A DNA stretch of 18,863 nucleotides from an uncultured Porphyromonadaceae bacterium (GTDB lineage Bacteria; Bacteroidota; Bacteroidia; Bacteroidales; Muribaculaceae), in the NCBI GenBank assembly GCA_900546835.1, contig UREH01000026.1, forward strand, positions 1 through 18,863, in the 5' to 3' direction. Shown here piece by piece: positions 6,780 to 13,935 of the stretch. The notes under the pieces were generated by a model. The model searched no databases. It saw only the letters and a program-made list of their open reading frames with translations, and had not been told where the DNA came from. Within the stretch, counting starts at the first letter, position 1. Every line of letters starts with the position of its first letter. The translations under genes and the position numbers were made by a program.

Positions 6780-7910
6780 TTAGCGGGCGGCTTTGAAATA
6801 GAGGACTACGGCTATGATGGCGTAGAGCACGTTGGGAATCCACATGGCCACAAAGGGGGAGGTGATGCCCGACACGGCGAATGATGAGGTTACGGTCATG
6901 AACAGGATGTAGCTGAAGCTCAATACGAGGCCGAGTCCGATGTTCATGCCCATGCCTCCCTTCACTTTCTTCGACGAAAGGGCCATGCCGATTACAGTGA
7001 GGATGAAGGCGGCGGCGCACATGGCGTAGCGTTTCTCGTACTCAATCTCGAAGGCCTGGATATTTGCCACACCGCGCTGGCGCTGGCGCTCTACATACTG
7101 GCGTAGCTGCGGAGAGGTAAGCGTCTCCCAGTCGTTGCGCGATATGAGGAAGTCGCGCGGCTCGAAGGGGATTACTGTGTCGAGCTGCATGCCGCGGCGG
7201 ATAATCTCGCGGTCGGCACCGAAATCGCGTATCATATAGTCGCTGACGCTCCACTGGTAGAGGGTATCCCAGCGGATGGATGTGGCCGTAAGACGCGACA
7301 CGAGTTTCTTATCCTTGAATTCCTCGAGCGAGAAGCGGTAGCCCGTTTTGGAGGTGTTGTCATAGCGGCTCATATACGCGATGCGGCCGGGAGCCACCTG
7401 CATCATGATGTTGTCGCCATAGTCCACGCGGCGGTTGCGCACATAGGTGTTGGTGTAGTCTATCCGCTTGGCATTGGCCGGAGGGATGATATAGGCGCCG
7501 AGCACAAAAGTGAACGCCGCGATTACGGCAGCCGAAATCATGTAGGGCCGCAGCAGGCGGTGGAAACTCATGCCCGACGAGAGCATAGCAATGATTTCCG
7601 ATTTGTCGGCGAGTTTCGAGGTGAAGAAAATCACCGTGATGAACACGAACAGCGGACTGAACTGGTTGGCAAAGTAGGGTAGGAAGTTGAGAAAGTAGTC
7701 AAATACCGTGGCCTTTAGGGGCGCCTGAATGAAGGCGTCGAGCTTTTCGTTGATATCGAACATCACCACGATGGCAAGAATCAGGGCAATCGAAAATACA
7801 TACGTGCCGAGAAACTTGCGGATGATATATCCGTCGAGCAGACTGATGGGCGATTTGTCGCGCATCCATGCCGGCATTCTTATCGGAATTCTTATTTTGG
7901 ATTTTTTCAT
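6780..7910 (-). CDS. LptF/LptG (YjgP/YjgQ) family permease
   Basis: This is a 376-residue inner-membrane protein of the lipopolysaccharide-export permease family. LptF and LptG form the membrane dimer that, with ATPase LptB, extracts LPS and passes it to LptC and LptA (family knowledge). The N-terminal segment LLDGYIIRKFLGTYVFSIAL and the following MFDINEKLDAF are characteristic. About three N-terminal helices, a periplasmic jellyroll-like domain (roughly residues 140-270) and three C-terminal helices (AAFILTVIGMALSS onward) are visible. The motif SEIIAMLSSGMS at the cytoplasmic coupling helix is conserved in the family. The ATG at 7910 is chosen over an in-frame TTG upstream at 7937. It follows tgt by 45 bases and is last in its operon. 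Whether it is the LptF or the LptG paralogue cannot be decided from this window, though the tgt-adjacent copy is usually annotated LptG-like. Confidence 0.9.
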   Translation of the reverse strand: MKKSKIRIPIRMPAWMRDKSPISLLDGYIIRKFLGTYVFSIALILAIVVMFDINEKLDAFIQAPLKATVFDYFLNFLPYFANQFSPLFVFITVIFFTSKLADKSEIIAMLSSGMSFHRLLRPYMISAAVIAAFTFVLGAYIIPPANAKRIDYTNTYVRNRRVDYGDNIMMQVAPGRIAYMSRYDNTSKTGYRFSLEEFKDKKLVSRLTATSIRWDTLYQWSVSDYMIRDFGADREIIRRGMQLDTVIPFEPRDFLISRNDWETLTSPQLRQYVERQRQRGVANIQAFEIEYEKRYAMCAAAFILTVIGMALSSKKVKGGMGMNIGLGLVLSFSYILFMTVTSSFAVSGITSPFVAMWIPNVLYAIIAVVLYFKAAR

Positions 7911-7955
7911 CGTGGTGTTGATTGGGTCGGTGTGCAATGGCTATGAGCGGAGCTG

Positions 7956-9086
7956 TTAGATACGGCGCGTCACCCGCTCGATCATCGCCGGTTTCCATGT
8001 GGCGAAGTCTCCGGCCACGATATGGCGGCGCGACTCGCCCACGAGCCAGAGGTAGAAGGCGAGATTGTGAATCGAGGCGATCTGCATCGCAAGCAACTCG
8101 CCGGCGATAAACAGGTGCCTGAGATATGCCTTGGTGTAGACACGGTCCACGAAGCATTCGCTGTCGGGCTGAATGGGCGAGAAGTCCTCGGCCCATTTGC
8201 GGTTGCGCATGTTCATTATTCCGTCGGGTGTGAAAAGCATTCCGTTGCGGCCGTTGCGCGTGGGCATCACACAGTCCATCATGTCGACGCCTCGATCGAT
8301 GGCCTCGAGGATATTTGCGGGGGTACCGACGCCCATCAGGTAGCGCGGACGATCGGCGGGAAGCACGTCGTTGACCACCTCTATCATGTCGTACATCACT
8401 TCGGCCGGTTCGCCTACGGCCAGGCCGCCGATGGCGTTGCCGTCGGCACCGAGTTCGGCCACGCGCATGGCCGACTCTCGCCGGAGGTCGGGATATGTGC
8501 ACCCCTGCACGATGGGGAAGAAACTCTGGCTATGGCCGTAGAGAGGTTCGGTCTCGTTGAAATGCTTCCAGCCGCGGTCGAGCCAGCGCAGTGTGAGATC
8601 GAGCGACTTACGCGCATAGGCCTTGTCAGACATACCCGGGGGGCATTCGTCGAGAGCCATCATTATGTCAGACCCGATGGCACGCTGGATGTCGACCGTC
8701 TTCTCGGGGGTGAACAGATGCTTCGATCCGTCGATATGGCTGCGGAACCAGGCTCCCTCCTCGGTGAGTTTGCGGTTGTCTGAAAGCGAGAACACCTGGA
8801 AGCCTCCGCTGTCGGTGAGTATCGGGCCCTCCCAGCCGCCGAAGCGGTGGAGGCCGCCGGCCTTTCGGAGAATGTCGGTGCCGGGACGAAGGTAGAGATG
8901 GTAGGTATTGCCCAGGATGATGCGCGCCTTTATATCGTCGCGCAGTTCGCGCATGTGGACGCCTTTCATGGCGCCGCAGGTGCCTACGGGCATGAAAATA
9001 GGGGTGGGAATCGTGCCGTGGTCGGTGGTGATTACTCCGGCGCGCGCATTGGTGGATGGCGCAGTGGCTTCAATGACGAATTTCAT
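7956..9086 (-). CDS. tgt: Queuine tRNA-ribosyltransferase (tRNA-guanine transglycosylase)
   Basis: This is a 376-residue TIM-barrel enzyme that swaps guanine 34 for a queuosine precursor in tRNAs with GUN anticodons (family knowledge). Visible motifs are TDSGGFQVFSL with the catalytic acid D92, GGLAVGE (220-226), MGVGTP (251-256), and MMDCVMPTRNGRNG containing the nucleophile D271. The usual zinc site is CxCxxC plus a distant His. Here the aligned positions read S309-E-C311-F-V-D314, with H340 kept, so only one of three cysteines remains (see findings). The length is normal. The start at 9086 gives MKFVIEATAPSTNARAG, the standard N-terminus, and an upstream in-frame start would only add non-conserved residues. 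It is preceded by a YczE-like membrane protein gene ten bases away and followed by an LptG-like gene. Confidence 0.97.
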   Translation of the reverse strand: MKFVIEATAPSTNARAGVITTDHGTIPTPIFMPVGTCGAMKGVHMRELRDDIKARIILGNTYHLYLRPGTDILRKAGGLHRFGGWEGPILTDSGGFQVFSLSDNRKLTEEGAWFRSHIDGSKHLFTPEKTVDIQRAIGSDIMMALDECPPGMSDKAYARKSLDLTLRWLDRGWKHFNETEPLYGHSQSFFPIVQGCTYPDLRRESAMRVAELGADGNAIGGLAVGEPAEVMYDMIEVVNDVLPADRPRYLMGVGTPANILEAIDRGVDMMDCVMPTRNGRNGMLFTPDGIMNMRNRKWAEDFSPIQPDSECFVDRVYTKAYLRHLFIAGELLAMQIASIHNLAFYLWLVGESRRHIVAGDFATWKPAMIERVTRRI

Positions 9087-9096
9087 ATGGGCAAAG

Positions 9097-9837
9097 TTAC
9101 GAATTTCGTTGCAAATCACCTCGCCCGTCGGAGTCTATTCGGGATTGGGCCATACGCGTTCCGGCAATGAAATGCCGTATCGGACTCATATACGGCGCTA
9201 TCAGTTTGACTGCCGGTCCCGTGAGGGTTGCGGCAATGAGTGTGCCCTCGCGCAGGCCGTCGATGCGTCCGGCCATCAGCCACGATGCGGCCGCCGCAAG
9301 ACTCACCAATGTGAGGTCGAAGAAAATCTTGATACTTCCGAAATTATGGTCAAGTCGGTTGGCGAGCACTTTTACAAAATATTCGCCGCTGTTCATCGTC
9401 ACGTCGGCTTCCACCTGCAGGCAGATACCGGCTCCCATCACAAGGCAGCCGGTTGTAAGCGTGGCCATGCACAGCCTGTATGCGGCAGGCGACATTCCGG
9501 AGGTAAGAAGCATGAAAAAATCTATGAAAACACCGAAAAGCACCGAAACGGGCAACTGCATCAGAAGGTTCATCCGGTTGTCGTGCCATCGCTCACGCCC
9601 GAGCAATCCGAGAATTCCGATTATCAGAGCCACGTTGAGGAGGGCAGTAAAAGTACCCATGGAGAGAGGTGTGTGCAGACTCATTACGAATGGCAGGCTG
9701 GAGATTGGGGAGGTGCCGAGCGCGGAGCGCGTGAGGAGCACTACGCCCAAAGCACTCAGCATCAGTCCGAAGGTAAACACAATGTAGCGGCGCAGCGTCT
9801 CGTTGGCGCTGCGGTTGGAAATATGGGCGTTATTCAT
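9097..9837 (-). CDS. YczE/YyaS/YitT-like membrane protein
   Basis: This is a 246-residue polytopic membrane protein. After a short polar N-terminus (MNNAHISNRSANETLRR) it shows about five hydrophobic segments: IVFTFGLMLSALGVVLLT, MGTFTALLNVALIIGILGLL, NLLMQLPVSVLFGVFIDFFMLL, LCMATLTTGCLVMGAGICL and FFDLTLVSLAAAASWLMA. The motif LGTSPISSLPF after the first helix and the late REGTLIAATLTGPAVKLI segment are typical of YczE/YitT-type proteins, whose substrates are unknown. The ATG at 9837 overlaps the stop of the preceding gene by the four bases ATGA, and its stop is ten bases before tgt, so co-translation and a shared operon are likely. A link to uptake of queuosine precursors would be only guilt by association. 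Confidence 0.75.
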   Translation of the reverse strand: MNNAHISNRSANETLRRYIVFTFGLMLSALGVVLLTRSALGTSPISSLPFVMSLHTPLSMGTFTALLNVALIIGILGLLGRERWHDNRMNLLMQLPVSVLFGVFIDFFMLLTSGMSPAAYRLCMATLTTGCLVMGAGICLQVEADVTMNSGEYFVKVLANRLDHNFGSIKIFFDLTLVSLAAAASWLMAGRIDGLREGTLIAATLTGPAVKLIAPYMSPIRHFIAGTRMAQSRIDSDGRGDLQRNS

Positions 9838-10355
9838 ATAGTTTGATTGGTTGTTGGATTGAGAGGGGCGACTGTGGCGAGGAAACGCGCGGCGTCGTCG
9901 GGCGTCGGGAATGCATCGAGCGGAATATAAAGCATCGATGGCGATGCGTCGCTGCCGCAATCGCGATATCTGACACAAAGATATTTGCCGATTTCGTCGA
10001 TACCGATTACTCCTCCGATGGGGATGTTTCTCAGCAACTTGCCATCTGCCGGGATGATGCGTATTTCAGTGTCGTCGGTCTCGACCCGGTGGGGGCTCAT
10101 GGCCTTGATGGCGGCCGGACTCATGGCGGTATGGAACCATGCGCAAGCGTATACGGCCGAGCCGCCCACCAGAATTAGAAGAAAGAGCACCACGAGGAAA
10201 CGCCAGTCGGAAAAAGCTATCACGGCGGTTACGGCTGCCGGAATGGATAGTATGGCGAGCGGCCATCGCAACGAGCGCATCAAGCTGCCGCGTACGGCGA
10301 TAGAAGCCGGAACGGTGAAGATGCGTGTCGAAACAACTGTACTTCTGGAGGCCAT
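9834..10355 (-). CDS. Hypothetical two-TM protein
   Basis: This is a 173-residue protein with two adjacent hydrophobic helices (about residues 31-49 and 52-74) after a 30-residue N-terminal segment. A soluble C-terminal domain contains TEIRIIPADG, GVIGIDEIGKYLCVRYR and SMLYIPLDAFPTPDDAARFL. The layout of two helices plus a small beta-rich domain with a YIPLDAF-like strand and terminal helix recalls YcxB-like or bacterial PH-like proteins, a weak resemblance from memory only. It is the first protein gene of the run leading to tgt, and its stop overlaps the next start by four bases. A probable terminator and the tRNA-Arg gene lie just upstream, and no clear promoter of its own was found, so it may depend partly on read-through from the tRNA promoter. 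Confidence 0.6.
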   Translation of the reverse strand: MASRSTVVSTRIFTVPASIAVRGSLMRSLRWPLAILSIPAAVTAVIAFSDWRFLVVLFLLILVGGSAVYACAWFHTAMSPAAIKAMSPHRVETDDTEIRIIPADGKLLRNIPIGGVIGIDEIGKYLCVRYRDCGSDASPSMLYIPLDAFPTPDDAARFLATVAPLNPTTNQTI

Positions 10356-10374
10356 GTCGGTATATAAAATTTAA

Positions 10375-10406
10375 GCGGTGTTTCAGCCAATAAGCCGATA
10401 CACCGC
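10375..10406 (-). terminator. Probable terminator of tRNA-Arg
   Basis: On the minus strand, GCGGTGT and ACACCGC (plus-strand 10375-10381 and 10400-10406) form a 7-bp stem, with further imperfect pairing inside the loop. A T/A-rich tail (TTAAATTTTA) follows. It lies 10 bases after the tRNA 3' end and just before the start of the next gene at 10355. Read-through would transcribe the tgt operon. Confidence 0.5.
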
Positions 10407-10416
10407 CGGAAGCAAG

Positions 10417-10490
10417 TGATTCGCACAGGATTCAAACCTGTAACCTTCTGATCCGTAGTCAGATGCTCTATTCAGTTGAGCTAGCGAACC
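10417..10490 (-). tRNA. tRNA-Arg (anticodon ACG)
   Basis: This is a 74-base cloverleaf. The acceptor stem GGTTCGC/GCGAATC has one G-U pair. The D stem is GCTC/GAGC with a 9-base loop, the anticodon stem TCTGA/TCAGA has loop CTACGGA, the variable loop is AGGTT, and the T stem is ACAGG/CCTGT. The anticodon is ACG at positions 34-36, read as ICG after deamination, so it serves CGN arginine codons. The discriminator is A and no CCA is encoded. It is unusual that the D loop has GA instead of GG at 18-19 and the T loop reads TTTGAAT, so the tertiary pair 19-56 is A-U rather than G-C (see findings). All stems are intact, which argues against a pseudogene. Confidence 0.93.
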
Positions 10491-10502
10491 ATCGTTCCTA
10501 CA

Positions 10503-10518
10503 AGGCTCCTTTGAGCCT
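10503..10518 (-). promoter_or_regulatory. Hairpin in the tRNA-Arg 5' leader
   Basis: AGGCTC and GAGCCT form a perfect 6-bp stem with a 4-base loop, between the promoter and the mature tRNA 5' end (10490). It could guide leader removal or protect the precursor. There is no T tract next to it, so it is not a convincing terminator. Confidence 0.35.
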
Positions 10519-10530
10519 CGTTTGCGACTG

Positions 10531-10562
10531 CAAAGTTATCACATTATTTTGGAACTGCCAAA
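10531..10562 (-). promoter_or_regulatory. Promoter of tRNA-Arg
   Basis: On the minus strand TAACTTTG (10538-10531) matches the TAnnTTTG -7 box exactly, and TTTG (10562-10559) is the -33 element, 20 bases upstream. Both elements and their spacing fit the Bacteroidota primary sigma promoter. The predicted start is near 10524, giving a short leader before the tRNA. Confidence 0.8.
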
Positions 10563-10590
10563 TTTTTCTGCCCTATTTTTCCAAAATTAT

Positions 10591-10626
10591 TTTTCACATC
10601 CGGATAAAAATCTTTTCACATCCGGA
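10591..10626. repeat. 14-bp direct repeat pair, 22-bp period
   Basis: TTTTCACATCCGGA occurs at 10591-10604 and again at 10613-10626, separated by 8 bases. It lies between the end of the M18 peptidase gene (10693) and the tRNA promoter (10562). The 22-bp period is about two helical turns, so both copies face the same side of DNA and could bind a protein dimer. Confidence 0.6.
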
Positions 10627-10692
10627 CTGAATTCTGACCATCAATGGCAGGAACAGTACGAATCTTCCCTCAGGCGAGCGCCTTGTATGGTA

Positions 10693-11991
10693 TCAGAGGG
10701 AGAAGAAGGTGCGGAAGGCGCAGATGGTGGAGAGGTGGTCGGCGACGGCGGCGGTTTCGCGGCAGGAGTGCATGGCGAGCTGAGGGGCTCCCATGTCGAC
10801 GCCGCGCAGTTCGAGCTGAGAGGTGAGAATGTTGCCAAGTGTCGAACCTCCGGCCACGTCGCTGTGGTTTACGAACATCTGCACCGGCACTCCCGCCTTG
10901 CGGCAGATAGCCTGGAAGACGGCAGAGGAGTCGGCGTCGGTCATATACTTGCAGTTGGCGTTGATTTTGATTACCGGCCCTCCGCCGAGCACGGGGTGGT
11001 TGGTCGGATCCTGCTTGCTTTCGTAGTTGGGGTGAGTCGCGTGTCCGTTGTCGGCCGACACCATAAACGACGCAGCCACGGCGCGGCAGAACGTATCCTC
11101 GTCGCCGCCCATTGAGCGGTTGATGCGCTCGAGGATGGTGCGCAGAACGGGGGAGGCAGCTCCCTGCTTGGTGCCCGAGCCAGTTTCCTCGTTGTCGAAA
11201 ATCGCCATAACGCGTGTCGTGCCGGTTTCCGGGTCGGCTTGCACGCTTTCAAGCAGACCCGTCAGGGCTGCGTGAGCCATCTCGAGGTCGTCGATACGAC
11301 CGGCGGAAATCAGTTCGTCGTGAATGCCGAAAAGGGTGGCCGGCGTTGTGTCGAAAAGTGTCAGGTCGTAGTCGAGAATTTTTTTCGGCGCTACATTGAG
11401 TTCTTCGGCCACGAGCCGGCGTATGCATCCCTCGCGCGGCTCGCCGTCGTGGAGAATTCCGGCCAGCGGGAGCATGTCGCGCTGGCGCGACAGTGGGTTG
11501 CCGTCGTTTACCGAGCGGTTGTAGTGGATGGCCAAATGGGGGATGGTCAGCAGCGGACGGTTGAACTTCACCAGCCGCATCTCCGGCTGCATCGGGTCGT
11601 CGCTCTCGAGCATCACGCGTCCGGCAATCGAGAGCGGACGGTCGAACCAGGTATAGAGAATCGGACCGCCGTAGACCTCAGTGTTGAGGCGCAGCATATT
11701 GCCGGCTGACGGCATTTCAGCGTTGGGTTTGATACGGAAGCCTGGCGAATCGCTGTGGGCGCACACTATATGATACCCCGCCAGCGGGTCGGACCCGACT
11801 GCAAAGGCGAACACCGCCGAATCGTTTTTCGTTACGAAATATCGTCCGCCGGCACGCAGATTCCATTTGTCGCGCATGTCGAGCGGCTGAAAACCTGCAG
11901 CCGAAAGGCGGTCGGAAAGATTTTTCGCGGCCCAGAAATTGCAGGGCGAAGCGTCGAGAAAACGCAGAAGATCGGATGTATGGGTATGCAT
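10693..11991 (-). CDS. M18 family aminopeptidase
   Basis: This is a 432-residue cytoplasmic zinc aminopeptidase of family M18, which removes N-terminal acidic residues from peptides (family knowledge). Motifs run in the expected order: AHSDSPGFRIKP with metal ligand H79 and catalytic D81; RIDDLEMA with ligand D234 or D235; FDNEETGSGT with the catalytic and ligand glutamates 268-269; SADNGHATHPNY with ligand D314; and APQLAMHSCRE with ligand H408. The length matches the family. It starts 15 bases after the OstA-like stop and is therefore probably the last gene of the surA-OstA-M18 transcript. It has no obvious functional link to them and may simply be carried along. I found no strong terminator after it before the tRNA region. 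Confidence 0.95.
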   Translation of the reverse strand: MHTHTSDLLRFLDASPCNFWAAKNLSDRLSAAGFQPLDMRDKWNLRAGGRYFVTKNDSAVFAFAVGSDPLAGYHIVCAHSDSPGFRIKPNAEMPSAGNMLRLNTEVYGGPILYTWFDRPLSIAGRVMLESDDPMQPEMRLVKFNRPLLTIPHLAIHYNRSVNDGNPLSRQRDMLPLAGILHDGEPREGCIRRLVAEELNVAPKKILDYDLTLFDTTPATLFGIHDELISAGRIDDLEMAHAALTGLLESVQADPETGTTRVMAIFDNEETGSGTKQGAASPVLRTILERINRSMGGDEDTFCRAVAASFMVSADNGHATHPNYESKQDPTNHPVLGGGPVIKINANCKYMTDADSSAVFQAICRKAGVPVQMFVNHSDVAGGSTLGNILTSQLELRGVDMGAPQLAMHSCRETAAVADHLSTICAFRTFFSL

Positions 11992-12006
11992 GGTTGAGGG
12001 GGTGGT

Positions 12007-13935
12007 TTATTCGGTCTTGTCGGTCGTTGCTGTCTCTTGTTCGGCTACTGCTGTGGGTTCTTCCGAGGTTTCTTTTTCATCCCGTACCGTTCCCTCCGGC
12101 TGTGGAGCGGCGGAAAGCTTGGCCGCCGGGTTGGCGGGCGCGGTCTGCTTGCGCGCGGAGTTCTTGCCGCCGAACGGCGGTTCCTGCATCAGCTGAAGCA
12201 TCTCGTAGGAGATGTTGAACACATCGTCGGGACCCGTGGGGCGGAGCGGTTCGAACCAGCGGAACTGAGGGAGATAAAAACTGCTGCGCTTGGCCAGATA
12301 CAGAGGCGTCATTGTGCCCGGCGTCTCGGGCCAGGTCTTGAGCCAGTCGATGGTCTGGTTTTTAAATTCGGCCGAGAGGAATGAACTCTCGAAATTGGCA
12401 ATCTTGTTGTAGGTGGAATCGTTTTCCATAGGGAGCATGATACCCTGTACGCTTCCGCTCACGTCGAGATGCTTAATGGTGCGCCGCTCGAATGTGGCAT
12501 ACATCGTTTTGCCTGTAAGCTGATTGTAGAATTCCTCGTCGATCCATTCGGCCATGAACCCGAAATCGGGAAGTTTCGCCCAGTCGGCGGTGGAATCGCG
12601 CATATGTACCTGAATCACGTTGCCGAAAATCTGTTTGGTCTCGTTCCAGACCACAGGATGGTAGTTCATCCACAGCATCGAGTCGCGCTGAACGAACGTC
12701 AGCGAATCGCACAACCCCTGGAGGTCGGAGCGGTAGAAGCGCACGTGGGGCGATGCGATGAGGTGGTGGGTAGTGTCGGCAGGCACGGTCACGGAGTCGT
12801 TGAGCGCGTGTTCGGGCACTATGAACATGAATGTACGTATAGTGTCGCCATGGAGGAAAAGGGTGTCGGACGGCGTCGAGTACTCTTTGGCGAGGGCGCG
12901 GCCGGTGACCATCGCGCTGTCGGCCACTTCGAAATAGTAACCGTAGTCGCCGTTGAGAATCATTTTGTTGGTGGTGTCGGTCAGTTCGATGTTGCCGAAG
13001 GCCTCGCCGAAACCGAGATTGCGGTCGTAGAAAAGTGTATCGCCCGTAAGCGTGTTGCCGTTTTTGGCAACCACGAGCGAACGGCTGTAGAGGTCGGCCT
13101 GCGAGGTCTCGGTGTTGTAGACGCCCGAGCGGGTGTAGATTGTGCCGTCGCCGGAGATGATGGTCGATGTGGTGTCGAGAATGGCGATGTGGGTCAGTGT
13201 GTTGTAGAGCATCTCCTCGGTGTAGATGTCGAGCGTGTCGGATTCGCCGAGCGATTTCAGATGTACGTTTTCGCGGAAGAGCGCATCCTTCGACGCCGGG
13301 GAGTATTCGCCATACCACGAGTCGAGGCGGTTTTCTTTATCGGTGAGGATACCGCCGACTTCATAGTAGCCCAGCTCGATGCCGAGGTCGTAGTTGAATA
13401 TGTCGGTGGTGAGTTTTACGTCCTTGTTGATGAGACGCACTTTCTTGCCCGTATCGGCATAGAGTATTGCCAGCTGGGTAGTATCGTTGTAGTTGAGTTC
13501 GTCGCCGTAGACAAAAAGCGTATCGCCTTGCTCCATCCTCACGTTGCCGAAGGCTCGGACTTCGGCGCCCCCGTCGAAAAAGAGCGCCGAATCGCAGTAC
13601 ATATACATATCGCCCTTGCGGAAAAGCACGTCGCCAACCACGGTCTGGTAATCCGTACCGGGTTCGGCGCGCAGTTCGGCGGCGCGCTCCAGAAACACTT
13701 TGTCGCGCTGATAGCGGTTGGCCGAAGGGATTGCCGGCCTGATGGGGGCTGTGTCGGGAGTGAGAATCGTCTGGTGCCGGGTTGGAGCGGCCTGTTTTTT
13801 CGGTGCATTGTTCTGCGCGCCGGCAATGAGCGAAGCCGCTGCAACGGCTACGGCAAGCAGAAAGCCCAGGCCGAGACTGCTGCGGCTGCGGCGCCGGGGC
13901 GCTTTCCGGAAGTCGGAGTAGGAGGGATGGCTCAT
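12007..13935 (-). CDS. OstA/LptA-like protein (LPS transport to the outer membrane)
   Basis: This is a 642-residue exported protein. A basic n-region (RKAPRRRSRSS) precedes a hydrophobic segment LGLGFLLAVAVAAASLIAGA (about 22-41), acting as signal peptide or anchor. Residues ~85-410 repeat the OstA pattern of short beta hairpins, such as VVGDVLFRKGDMYMYCDSA, VRAFGNVRMEQGDTLFVYG and LTGDTLFYDRNLGFGEAFG. This fold is shared by LptA, LptC and the N-domain of LptD, which form the periplasmic bridge for LPS (family knowledge). The C-terminal ~45 residues are Ala/Pro/Glu/Thr-rich and probably disordered. The ATG at 13935 overlaps the surA stop by four bases (ATGA), indicating translational coupling. 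An in-frame extension upstream would run into surA coding sequence and is not preferred. No LptD barrel domain is present. Confidence 0.85.
   Translation of the reverse strand: MSHPSYSDFRKAPRRRSRSSLGLGFLLAVAVAAASLIAGAQNNAPKKQAAPTRHQTILTPDTAPIRPAIPSANRYQRDKVFLERAAELRAEPGTDYQTVVGDVLFRKGDMYMYCDSALFFDGGAEVRAFGNVRMEQGDTLFVYGDELNYNDTTQLAILYADTGKKVRLINKDVKLTTDIFNYDLGIELGYYEVGGILTDKENRLDSWYGEYSPASKDALFRENVHLKSLGESDTLDIYTEEMLYNTLTHIAILDTTSTIISGDGTIYTRSGVYNTETSQADLYSRSLVVAKNGNTLTGDTLFYDRNLGFGEAFGNIELTDTTNKMILNGDYGYYFEVADSAMVTGRALAKEYSTPSDTLFLHGDTIRTFMFIVPEHALNDSVTVPADTTHHLIASPHVRFYRSDLQGLCDSLTFVQRDSMLWMNYHPVVWNETKQIFGNVIQVHMRDSTADWAKLPDFGFMAEWIDEEFYNQLTGKTMYATFERRTIKHLDVSGSVQGIMLPMENDSTYNKIANFESSFLSAEFKNQTIDWLKTWPETPGTMTPLYLAKRSSFYLPQFRWFEPLRPTGPDDVFNISYEMLQLMQEPPFGGKNSARKQTAPANPAAKLSAAPQPEGTVRDEKETSEEPTAVAEQETATTDKTE

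Noticed and set aside
7911..7937. Upstream TTG start for the LptG-like gene
   Set aside because: It would add nine non-conserved residues before MKKSKI; the ATG at 7910 fits the family N-terminus.
10417..10490. tRNA gene used as an integration site
   Set aside because: No second copy of the tRNA 3' end, integrase or mobile gene is visible on either side.
10591..10626. CRISPR array
   Set aside because: Only two 14-bp copies separated by 8 bases; no array and no cas genes in the window.
10669..10686. Hairpin AGGCGAGCGCCT as terminator of the M18 gene
   Set aside because: The stem is only four pairs with a sensible loop and there is no T tract.
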